Notes under the pieces: generated by a model
The model's database searches: none
What the model was told of the DNA's origin: nothing
The model's input: only the letters and a program-made list of their open reading frames with translations
Position numbers and translations under genes: made by a program
Shown: in pieces, positions 22,638 to 29,643 of the stretch
How the letters are laid out: the number at the start of each line of letters is the position of its first letter
Numbering within the stretch: position 1 is the first letter of the stretch
Source of the DNA: Actinomycetospora straminea
GTDB lineage: Bacteria > Actinomycetota > Actinomycetes > Mycobacteriales > Pseudonocardiaceae
NCBI RefSeq assembly: GCF_028737255.1
Contig: NZ_JAQZAN010000012.1
Location: forward strand, 124,001 to 188,000
DNA length: 64,000 nt
Direction of reading: 5' to 3'

Positions 22638-24710
22638 GTGTCCTCGCTCGCCCCGCCCCAGCCCCTCGTCGCCGACAGCGTCCGGGTGACCGCGGGCACC
22701 ACGGCGGGCCAGGCGGTCCGGGAGGCGGGGCTGCCGACCACGGGGCCGCAGACGGTCGTCGTCGTGCGGGCGCCCGACGGCACGCTCAAGGATCTCGCGT
22801 GGAGCCCCGCCGAGGACGTCGACGTCCAGCCGGTCGCGGCCGACACGGAGGACGGGCGCGCCGTGATCCGCCACTCGGCGGCGCACGTGCTGGCCCAGGC
22901 GGTCCAGCAGATGTTCCCCGAGGCCAAGCTTGGCATCGGCCCGCCGGTCACCGACGGCTTCTACTACGACTTCGCCGTCGACCGCCCGTTCACGCCGGAG
23001 GACCTCGAGGCCCTCGAGAAGGCGATGCGCAAGATCGTCAAGGCGAAGCAGCGGTTCGTGCGTCGCGAGTACCCGTCGCTCGAGGCCGCCCGTGAGGAGC
23101 TGGCGGCCGAGCCGTTCAAGCTCGAGCTGGTCGACCTCAAGGGGTCGGCCGACGCCGAGGACGACAGCGTCGACACGTCCGAGATCATGGAGGTGGGGTC
23201 GGGCGACCTCACCGCCTACGACAACGTGCACGCCCACACCGGCGAGCGCGTGTGGGGCGACCTCTGCCGCGGACCGCACATCCCCACGACGGGCTTCATC
23301 CCCGCCTTCAAGATCACGCGCAGCGCCGCCGCCTACTGGCGCGGCGACCAGCGCAACGCCCAGCTCCAGCGCATCTACGGCACGGCGTGGGAGAGCCAGG
23401 AGGCCCAGGACGCCTACCTGGAGCGCGTCGCCGAGGCCGAGCGCCGCGACCACCGCCGCCTCGGGGCGGAGCTCGACCTGTTCAGCTTCCCCGACGAGAT
23501 CGGCTCGGGCCTGCCGGTCTTCCACCCCAAGGGCGGGATCGTCCGCAAGGAGCTGGAGGACTACAGCCGGCAGCGCCACGCCGAGGCCGGCTACGAGTTC
23601 GTCAACACCCCGCACGCCACCAAGGGCGAGCTGTTCCAGGTGTCCGGGCACCTCGACTGGTACCGCGAGGGCATGTTCCCCGCGATGCACCTCGACGCCG
23701 AGTACGGCGACGACGGCGAGGTGAAGCGGCAGGGCGTCGACTACTACCTCAAGCCGATGAACTGCCCGATGCACAACCTGATCTACCGGGCGCGCGGGCG
23801 GTCGTACCGTGAGCTGCCGCTGCGGCTCTTCGAGTTCGGCACGGTCTACCGGTACGAGAAGTCCGGCGTCGTGCACGGGCTGACGCGCGCCCGCGGCTTC
23901 ACCCAGGACGACGCGCACATCTACTGCACGCGCGACCAGATGCGCGACGAGATCCGCTCGCTGCTGCAGTTCGTGCTCGACCTGCTGCGCGACTACGGCC
24001 TCGACGACTTCTACCTCGAGCTCTCCACCCGCAACCCCGAGAAGTCGATCGGCTCGGACGAGTCGTGGGAGGAGGCCACCGACGTCCTGCGCGAGGTCGC
24101 CGAGGGCGCGGGCCTCGACCTCGTCCTCGACCCGGGCGGCGCCGCGTTCTACGCCCCGAAGATCTCGGTGCAGGCGAAGGACGCGATCGGGCGCACCTGG
24201 CAGATGTCGACGATCCAGGTCGACCTCATGCTCCCCGACCGCTTCGAGCTGGAGTACACGGCACCGGACGGCTCGCGGCAGCGCCCGGTCATGATCCACC
24301 GCGCGCTGTTCGGGTCGATCGAGCGCTTCTTCGGCGTGCTCACCGAGCACTACGCCGGCGCGTTCCCGGCCTGGCTGGCGCCGGTGCAGGTCGTCGGCAT
24401 CCCGGTCTCGGGCGACCAGGCCGAGTACGTCGCGGATGTCGCCGCCCGCCTGCGGGCCGAGGGCCTGCGCGTCGAGGTCGACGACTCCGACGACCGGATG
24501 CAGAAGAAGATCCGGAACCACACGCTGCAGAAGGTGCCGTTCCTGCTGCTCGCCGGGGGCAAGGACCAGGACGCCGGCGCGGTGTCGTTCCGGTTCCGCG
24601 ACGGCTCGCAGCGCAACGCCGTCCCGGTCGACGACGCGGTCGCGGCCGTCGTCGACTGGGTGCGCCGCCGCGAGAACGCCTCACCGGACGCGGAGAAGTT
24701 CACCCCCTGA
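22638..24710 (+). CDS. thrS: Threonyl-tRNA synthetase
   Basis: A 690-residue class II synthetase charging tRNA-Thr. Domains in order: TGS (about 10-70); the editing domain with [11 protein letters not shown] (near 78) and the second site region SGDLTAYDN; the catalytic core with [11 protein letters not shown] (zinc cysteine and motif 2 vicinity), [14 protein letters not shown] and the motif 3 region [13 protein letters not shown]; and the C-terminal anticodon domain ([15 protein letters not shown] onward). Length matches the bacterial enzyme. The start GTG 22638 follows GGAGGAGAG. It leads the four-gene set thrS, HIT, pgsA, patA, joined by overlaps, as in M. tuberculosis. Confidence 0.97.
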   Translation: MSSLAPPQPLVADSVRVTAGTTAGQAVREAGLPTTGPQTVVVVRAPDGTLKDLAWSPAEDVDVQPVAADTEDGRAVIRHSAAHVLAQAVQQMFPEAKLGIGPPVTDGFYYDFAVDRPFTPEDLEALEKAMRKIVKAKQRFVRREYPSLEAAREELAAEPFKLELVDLKGSADAEDDSVDTSEIMEVGSGDLTAYDNVHAHTGERVWGDLCRGPHIPTTGFIPAFKITRSAAAYWRGDQRNAQLQRIYGTAWESQEAQDAYLERVAEAERRDHRRLGAELDLFSFPDEIGSGLPVFHPKGGIVRKELEDYSRQRHAEAGYEFVNTPHATKGELFQVSGHLDWYREGMFPAMHLDAEYGDDGEVKRQGVDYYLKPMNCPMHNLIYRARGRSYRELPLRLFEFGTVYRYEKSGVVHGLTRARGFTQDDAHIYCTRDQMRDEIRSLLQFVLDLLRDYGLDDFYLELSTRNPEKSIGSDESWEEATDVLREVAEGAGLDLVLDPGGAAFYAPKISVQAKDAIGRTWQMSTIQVDLMLPDRFELEYTAPDGSRQRPVMIHRALFGSIERFFGVLTEHYAGAFPAWLAPVQVVGIPVSGDQAEYVADVAARLRAEGLRVEVDDSDDRMQKKIRNHTLQKVPFLLLAGGKDQDAGAVSFRFRDGSQRNAVPVDDAVAAVVDWVRRRENASPDAEKFTP

Positions 24711-25270
24711 TGTCCGAGGACGTGGGCACCGGGTCGGGCGAGCTCGACGAGCTCTGGGGTGCCGGGACGCCCGACGGCTTCCGGCGGCTGTGGGCGCCGC
24801 ACCGGATGGCCTACATCGCGGGGGAGACCGCCACCGGCGAGGAGTCCGGGAAGTGCCCGCTGTGCCGCATCCCGACCCTCTCCGACGAGGACGGCCTGGT
24901 CCTGCACCGCGGCGAGCGGGTGTACGCCGTGCTCAACCTGCACCCGTACAACCCCGGGCACCTCATGGTCGTGCCCTACCGCCACGTCGCCGGGCTCGAC
25001 GAGCTCGACGAGGGGGAGTCCGCGGAGCTCGTCGCGGTGACGCAGCAGGCGGTGCGCGCGCTGCGGGCGGTCGCGGCGCCGCACGGGTTCAACGTCGGCA
25101 TCAACCTCGGCCACGTCGCGGGCGGGTCCCTCGCCGACCACCTCCACCAGCACGTCGTGCCGCGCTGGGGCGGCGACGCCAACTTCATCACGGTCGTCGG
25201 GCAGACGAAGGTGATCCCGCAGCTGCTCGCCGAGACGCGGTCGCGGCTCGCCGAGGCGTGGCCGTCGTGA
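24710..25270 (+). CDS. HIT-family Ap4A phosphorylase-like protein
   Basis: A 186-residue histidine-triad protein. A CPLCRIP zinc-type motif is near residue 54; LNLHPYNPGHLMVVPYRHV is the conserved HIT strand region. The active site is HLHQHVVPRWGGD, the triad with the C-terminal WGGD seen in the mycobacterial Ap4A phosphorylase Rv2613c. That enzyme splits diadenosine tetraphosphate with phosphate. Ap4A is a by-product of aminoacyl-tRNA synthetases, so coupling to thrS makes sense. The start ATG 24710 shares one base with the thrS stop (TGATG), and its stop overlaps pgsA. Confidence 0.88.
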   Translation: MSEDVGTGSGELDELWGAGTPDGFRRLWAPHRMAYIAGETATGEESGKCPLCRIPTLSDEDGLVLHRGERVYAVLNLHPYNPGHLMVVPYRHVAGLDELDEGESAELVAVTQQAVRALRAVAAPHGFNVGINLGHVAGGSLADHLHQHVVPRWGGDANFITVVGQTKVIPQLLAETRSRLAEAWPS

Positions 25271-26049
25271 TCAACCAGTGGGCCCGGGCGGCGATGCGGG
25301 GCGGGGTCGAGCCGACGGCGTCGTGGCTGGTCCGCCGCGGGGTGCACCCGGACTTCGTGACGATCGTGGGGACGGTCGCGTCGACGGCGTCGGCGCTCTG
25401 GCTGATCCCGACCGGGCACCTGTTCGCGGCGTCGCTGGTGGTGTGGGCGTTCGCGATGCTCGACGTGCTCGACGGCGCGATGGCCCGCGCGCGGGGGGTG
25501 CCCAGTCCCTTCGGGGGCGTGCTCGACTCGGTGGGCGACCGCCTCGTCGACGGGGCGGTGTTCGCGGGCATCGCGTGGTGGGCGTTCACCGTCGACCGGC
25601 CCCTGCTCGCCGGGCTCGCGCTCGCCTGCCTGATCACCGGCCAGCTCATCTCCTACATCAAGGCGCGGGCCGAGGCGGCCGGGCTGCGCGCCGACGGCGG
25701 GCTCGTGGAGCGCGCGGAGCGGCTCATCCTCGGGCTCGCGGGCTGCGGCCTCGTCGGCCTCGGCGTGCCCTACGCCCTCGACGTCGCGCTCTGGCTGCTC
25801 GCCGTCGGGTCGGTGATCACGGTCGGGCAGCGGGTCGTGGCCGTGTGGCGCAGCGCCCGCGACCAGTACGGCGCGGCGACCGGGCACACCCCGGAGCGGC
25901 GCCCCACCGCGGAACGCCCCGAGCCCGCGGAGCCGACGGAGCGCACGGGCCCCACGCAGCCCACCGAGTCCGCCCAGCCCCCCGAGTCCGCCCAGCCCCC
26001 CGAGTCCCGCCGGACGACCCCGGACGACGGCGCGGGGGGCACACCGTGA
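25267..26049 (+). CDS. pgsA: Phosphatidylinositol-phosphate synthase (CDP-alcohol transferase)
   Basis: A 260-residue membrane enzyme with about six helices. The CDP-alcohol phosphotransferase motif is complete: DG then AMAR, eight residues, G, three residues, D, three residues, D (LDGAMARAR, then FGGVLDSVGDRLVDG). In this operon position the mycobacterial homologue joins CDP-diacylglycerol to inositol-phosphate, the first step to phosphatidylinositol and PIMs. After the last helix the C-terminus is a Pro/Thr/Glu-rich tail with repeated TESAQPPESAQ. The start GTG 25267 overlaps the HIT stop by four bases, and the stop overlaps patA in the same way. Confidence 0.9.
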   Translation: MINQWARAAMRGGVEPTASWLVRRGVHPDFVTIVGTVASTASALWLIPTGHLFAASLVVWAFAMLDVLDGAMARARGVPSPFGGVLDSVGDRLVDGAVFAGIAWWAFTVDRPLLAGLALACLITGQLISYIKARAEAAGLRADGGLVERAERLILGLAGCGLVGLGVPYALDVALWLLAVGSVITVGQRVVAVWRSARDQYGAATGHTPERRPTAERPEPAEPTERTGPTQPTESAQPPESAQPPESRRTTPDDGAGGTP

Positions 26050-26972
26050 GCGCGCGGACCCTGTCGCTGCCGGCCCTGCGGTCGCGCGCGGCGGAGCGGG
26101 CCAGCGAGCTCGGGTACGCGGCGGGCTGGCGCCTGGTGCGCGCGATCCCGGAGCCCGCGGCCCGGTGGGCCTTCCGCGCCGGTGCCGACCTCGCGGCGCG
26201 CCGCGGCGGGCCGGGCACCCGGCGGCTGCGCGCCAACCTCGCCCGCGTCCGCCCCGACCTGGGTCCCGAGGCGCTCGACGCCCTCACCCGCGCGGCGCTG
26301 CGCTCGTACGCCCGGTACTGGCGCGAGGCCTTCCGCCTGCCGGCGACGGACCACGCGGCCCTGGCGCGCCGGCCGGTCGTCGAGGGCCAGGAGCACCTCG
26401 ACGCGGCCCTGGCCACCGGGAAGGGCGCGGTGGTCGCGCTCCCGCACTCGGGCAACTGGGACATGGCGGGGCTCTGGCTGGTGGCGCACTCGGGGCGCTT
26501 CACCACGGTCGCCGAGCGCCTCAGGCCGGAGTCGCTCTACGAGCGGTTCGTGGCCTACCGCGAGTCGCTGGGCTTCGAGATCCTGCCGATGACCGGCGGC
26601 GAGGCCCCGGTCCGCGGGCTCCTGCGGGCGCTGCGGCGGGGCGGGGTGGTGTGCCTGGTCGCCGACCGCGACCTGTCCGCCCACGGCGTGCCCGTGACCT
26701 TCTTCGGCGCGCGGGCGACCATGCCGCCCGGCCCCGCCTCCCTCGCCGCGACCACCGGCGCCGCGCTGCTGCCGGTCGGGCTGTGGTTCAGCGAGGACCC
26801 GGTCACCGGGGAGGAGGGCTGGCACTTCCGCATCCACCCGCCCGTCGGTGTGCCCGACCGCGACGCCGTCCCCGCCGCCACCCAGCGCGTCGCGGACGCC
26901 TTCGCTGGCGACATCGCCGAGCACCCCGAGGACTGGCACATGCTCCAGCGCATCTGGACCGACCCGGCCTGA
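26046..26972 (+). CDS. patA: Phosphatidylinositol mannoside acyltransferase
   Basis: A 308-residue membrane-associated acyltransferase of the LpxL/HtrB family. The catalytic HxxxxD appears in LPHSGNWDMAGLW (about residues 136-148), with a conserved Glu region GGEAPVRGLLRAL and RDLSAHGVPVTFFG later. In mycobacteria PatA (Rv2611c) palmitoylates the 6-position of mannose in PIM1/PIM2 on the inner face of the membrane. The start GTG 26046 overlaps the pgsA stop. In M. tuberculosis pimA follows directly; here pimA lies 8.7 kb further on, after a palindrome array and a sugar operon. Confidence 0.88.
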   Translation: MSARTLSLPALRSRAAERASELGYAAGWRLVRAIPEPAARWAFRAGADLAARRGGPGTRRLRANLARVRPDLGPEALDALTRAALRSYARYWREAFRLPATDHAALARRPVVEGQEHLDAALATGKGAVVALPHSGNWDMAGLWLVAHSGRFTTVAERLRPESLYERFVAYRESLGFEILPMTGGEAPVRGLLRALRRGGVVCLVADRDLSAHGVPVTFFGARATMPPGPASLAATTGAALLPVGLWFSEDPVTGEEGWHFRIHPPVGVPDRDAVPAATQRVADAFAGDIAEHPEDWHMLQRIWTDPA

Positions 26973-26998
26973 GGGCGCCCGCCCGCGCGCGTCCCCGG

Positions 26999-27221
26999 AG
27001 CAGCGAAGGACTCCTCGGCTGCCGGGGACGCAGCGAGGGACGCCCTCGCTCCCCAGGGCGCGCCGGAACGCGCCGGGACCCCGACGCAGCGAGGGACGCC
27101 CTCGCTGTCCGGGACGCAGCGAGGGACGCCCTCGCTCCCGGGGGCGCGCCGGGGCACGCCGGACCTCGACGCACCCAGGGACGCCCTCGCTGCCCAGGAC
27201 GCAGCGAAGGAGTCCCTCGCT
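26999..27221. repeat. Array of six imperfect palindromes
   Basis: Intergenic space of 338 bases (26973-27310) with no gene. It holds six related palindromes with core AGCGAGGGACGCCCTCGCT: at 26999-27022 (diverged), 27032-27050, 27088-27106, 27118-27136, 27173-27191 (left arm decayed) and 27203-27221 (AGCGAAGG variant). Most are preceded by GGGACGC. Between some units lie GGCGCGCCGG-type palindromic spacers. The same GGGACGCAGCG string recurs in the hairpin at 35527-35573, at the other end of the sugar operon. The unit spacing is irregular (30-56 bases) and the repeats are self-complementary. Confidence 0.8.
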
Positions 27222-27297
27222 GCCACCCCCCAGCGCGCCCCGCCACCCCGCTCCGACCTCCCCCGGAAGACGTGACGTGGAGCACACGATCCCGGGG

Positions 27298-27316
27298 TAG
27301 AGTTCATCGCATGAAC
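27298..27316 (+). promoter_or_regulatory. ROK gene promoter and autoregulatory operator
   Basis: TAGAGT (27298-27303) is a probable -10, with the ATG seven bases after it, so the mRNA would be leaderless. GTTCAT-CGC-ATGAAC (27302-27316) is a perfect palindrome spanning the start codon. A related half site, GTTCATCCG, lies before the otsB promoter. Confidence 0.6.
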
Positions 27317-28498
27317 ACGGCGTCGCGGCCCGGCTCGCCGGCCGGCCTGCGCGACGCGAACCGCCGCCGGGTGCTCGACGCCGTGCGTGCGGCCGGCGCG
27401 CCGACGCAGGCGGAGATCGCCGCGGTGACCGGGCTGGCGCCGGCGACGGTGTCGAACATCGTCCGCGACCTGGGTGCCGCGGGCGTCCTCGCGGCCGGTG
27501 ACGAGGTCCGCGGCGGGCGGCGGGTGCGGGCGGTCCGCCTCGTCCGCGGCGCGGGCGTCGTGGCCGGCATCGACTTCGGGCACCGGCACGTGCGCGTGGC
27601 CCTCGCCGACGTCGCCGACCCGGCGATCAGCGCGGCACCCGAGCGCATCGAGCTCCGCGCGGACCTGCCCGACGGGCACGGGGTCACCGACGGGCTGGCC
27701 ACCGCCGCCGAGCTGCTCGAGCGGGCGGTGACCGAGGCCGGGGCCCGCCGCGCCGCGCTGCGCGGGGCCGTCGTCGGCCTCCCCGCCCCGCTCGATCTCG
27801 CGACCGGGGCCGTCGGCGCGTCCGGGGTCCTGCCCGGCTGGGTGGGCGTGCCCGTGGCCGGGCGGGTCGCCGAGCACCTGGGCGTCCCGAGCTGGGTGGA
27901 CAACGACGCGACCCTCGGCACCCTCGCCGAGCAGCGGTGGGGCGCACTGCGGGGCGTCGACCACGGCATCTTCCTCAAGCTCTCCGACGGGGTCGGCGCC
28001 GGACTCGTCCTCGACGGGCGGCTCTACCGCGGTCCCGACGGCACGGCCGGCGAGGTCGGGCACGTCGCCGTCGACCCGGGGGACCGGTTCGCGGCGGTCT
28101 GTCGGTGCGGGCACCGCGGCTGCCTCGAGACCCTGGTGTCCACGCGCACCGTCACCGCCATGCTCGAGCCGCTGCTCGGCGCCCCGCTCACCGTCGCGGA
28201 CGTCGTCGCCCGCGCCCGTGACGGCGACGCGCCCTGCGCCCGGGTCCTCGCCGACACCGGGCACCACGTCGGCGTCGCGCTCGCGGGCCTGTGCACCGTG
28301 CTCACCCCGCGCCGCATCGTCGTCGGCGGAGAGCTCGCGCAGGCCGGTGACCTGTTGCTGGGCCCGCTGCACGCGGCGCTCGGGGCGGCCGCGCTGCCCG
28401 GCACCACGCGCACCGCCGAGGTGGTCGTCGCCGAGCTCGCCGAGCACGCGCCGGTGCTGGGGGCGCTGGCGCTCGCCCTCGACCGGTGCGCCGTTTGA
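27311..28498 (+). CDS. ROK-family repressor of disaccharide operon
   Basis: A 395-residue NagC/XylR-type regulator. An N-terminal winged helix (TQAEIAAVTGLAPATVSNIV, about residues 36-55) is followed by a ROK sugar-kinase fold: VAGIDFGHRHVRVALADV (ATP-site-like), WVDNDATLGTLAEQ, GVGAGLVLDG, GTAGEVGHV and the ROK zinc motif CRCGHRGCLE. It is likely to bind a sugar or sugar phosphate and repress. The next gene 200 bases downstream, otsB, starts a five-gene trehalose-type operon in the same direction, and both promoters share a GTTCAT site, supporting control of that operon. The start ATG 27311 lies inside its own probable operator. Confidence 0.85.
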   Translation: MNTASRPGSPAGLRDANRRRVLDAVRAAGAPTQAEIAAVTGLAPATVSNIVRDLGAAGVLAAGDEVRGGRRVRAVRLVRGAGVVAGIDFGHRHVRVALADVADPAISAAPERIELRADLPDGHGVTDGLATAAELLERAVTEAGARRAALRGAVVGLPAPLDLATGAVGASGVLPGWVGVPVAGRVAEHLGVPSWVDNDATLGTLAEQRWGALRGVDHGIFLKLSDGVGAGLVLDGRLYRGPDGTAGEVGHVAVDPGDRFAAVCRCGHRGCLETLVSTRTVTAMLEPLLGAPLTVADVVARARDGDAPCARVLADTGHHVGVALAGLCTVLTPRRIVVGGELAQAGDLLLGPLHAALGAAALPGTTRTAEVVVAELAEHAPVLGALALALDRCAV

Positions 28499-28612
28499 AG
28501 ATCTCCCGACCCCGCGGCGGAACCCCGCCCGCCACCCGGTGACGAGCCCACCCGAACGGGTGGTGCCCCGCCGTGCGCGCGGGGCAGCGGTGGTCCAGGA
28601 TCGCGACGCTGT

Positions 28613-28650
28613 GTTCATCCGTTGACGACGTCCGGGTGCCGCCCTAGCCT
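28613..28650 (+). promoter_or_regulatory. Promoter and operator of disaccharide operon
   Basis: TTGACG (28622-28627), exactly 17 bases, then TAGCCT (28645-28650): the best -35/-10 pair in the window. GTTCAT (28613-28618) with a degenerate second arm overlaps the -35, matching the palindrome at the ROK gene start. The 199-base interval 28499-28697 holds nothing else clear. Confidence 0.75.
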
Positions 28651-28697
28651 GTGGTTCGCATCACACGACAACGGCGCCCCGAGATGCGGAGGCCCTG

Positions 28698-29567
28698 GTG
28701 ACCGTGCCCGCAGACGACGGTCGGGCTCCGCAGCGCGGCGCGCCCGTCACCACGACGGCGGACCGGTTGCCGCACGCGCTCGACGCCGCCGAGGTGTCGG
28801 AGCGCCTGGCCGGGCGTCGCCCCGCGGTCTTCCTCGACTACGACGGGGTGCTCACGCCGATCGTGCCGCGGCCCGAGGACGCGATCATGACCGACGCGAT
28901 GCGCGACGTGCTGCACGCGCTCGCGGGCCGCTGCCCGGTGTGCATCGTCTCCGGCCGCGACCGGGCGGTCGTCGCCGAGCTCTCCGGTGTCGACGACCTC
29001 GTCATCGCCGGCAGCCACGGCTTCGACATCCACGACCCGCAGCGCGGCGTCATCGAGCACGAGGCCTCGCGCGGGTGGGAGGATCTGGTCGCCGAGGTCA
29101 CCGAGCGGGTCCGCACGGCCGCGGCGGAGATCGAGGGCACGCAGGTCGAGCCCAAGCACGCCTCGGTCGCCGTGCACGACCGCCACGTCGCCGACGCCGA
29201 CCGCCCGCGGGTCCAGGAGCTGGTCGACGCCGTCCTCGCCGAGCACCCCGGGCAGCTGCGCGTGACGCCCGGCAAGTTCGTCCACGAGATCCAGCCGAAG
29301 ATCGACTGGAACAAGGGCAAGGCCGTCGAGCACCTCATCGGCGTCCTCGACCTCGACCACCCCGACGTCGTCCCGATCTACCTGGGCGACGACATCACCG
29401 ACGAGGACGCGTTCCGGGCCCTGGCCCGGCGCGGTGATCACCGCGAGCCCGGACTGGGCATCCTCGTGATCGACCCGGCCGACGCGCCGTCGCGCGAGAC
29501 CGCCGCGACGGCCGTGCTCGCGACGGTCGACGAGGTGGCCCGCTTCCTCGACGGCCTCGCCCGGTGA
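28698..29567 (+). CDS. otsB: Trehalose-6-phosphate phosphatase
   Basis: A 289-residue HAD-superfamily phosphatase that releases trehalose from trehalose-6-phosphate in the cytoplasm. HAD motif 1 is FLDYDGVLTPI (near residue 45), motif 2 is IVSGRDR, the cap has the typical SHGFDIHDP, then a Lys in WNKGKAV and motif 4 GDDITDEDAF. All are diagnostic for OtsB. The start GTG 28698 follows GGAGGCCCT. No otsA (synthase) gene is in the window. It is followed 76 bases later by a GH65 phosphorylase. In M. tuberculosis OtsB1 (Rv2006), as I recall it, HAD, OtsB and GH65 domains are fused, which supports a shared pathway. Confidence 0.92.
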   Translation: MTVPADDGRAPQRGAPVTTTADRLPHALDAAEVSERLAGRRPAVFLDYDGVLTPIVPRPEDAIMTDAMRDVLHALAGRCPVCIVSGRDRAVVAELSGVDDLVIAGSHGFDIHDPQRGVIEHEASRGWEDLVAEVTERVRTAAAEIEGTQVEPKHASVAVHDRHVADADRPRVQELVDAVLAEHPGQLRVTPGKFVHEIQPKIDWNKGKAVEHLIGVLDLDHPDVVPIYLGDDITDEDAFRALARRGDHREPGLGILVIDPADAPSRETAATAVLATVDEVARFLDGLAR

Positions 29568-29643
29568 GCCCCGCCCGGGTGAGCCCCCGCCCGCCCCGAG
29601 AGTCCCGACAGCCGCCGCCCGCTCCCGGAGACCGGAGACGTCC

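Noticed and set aside
19779-24521. A 1580-codon minus-strand open frame opposite the PucR, esterase and thrS genes
   Set aside because: It is a high-GC frame shadow: Arg/Val/Glu-rich with no domain, and it lies over clear plus-strand genes such as thrS.
26999-27221. CRISPR array
   Set aside because: Units are self-complementary, diverged and irregularly spaced, with no spacer-like unique sequences and no cas genes.
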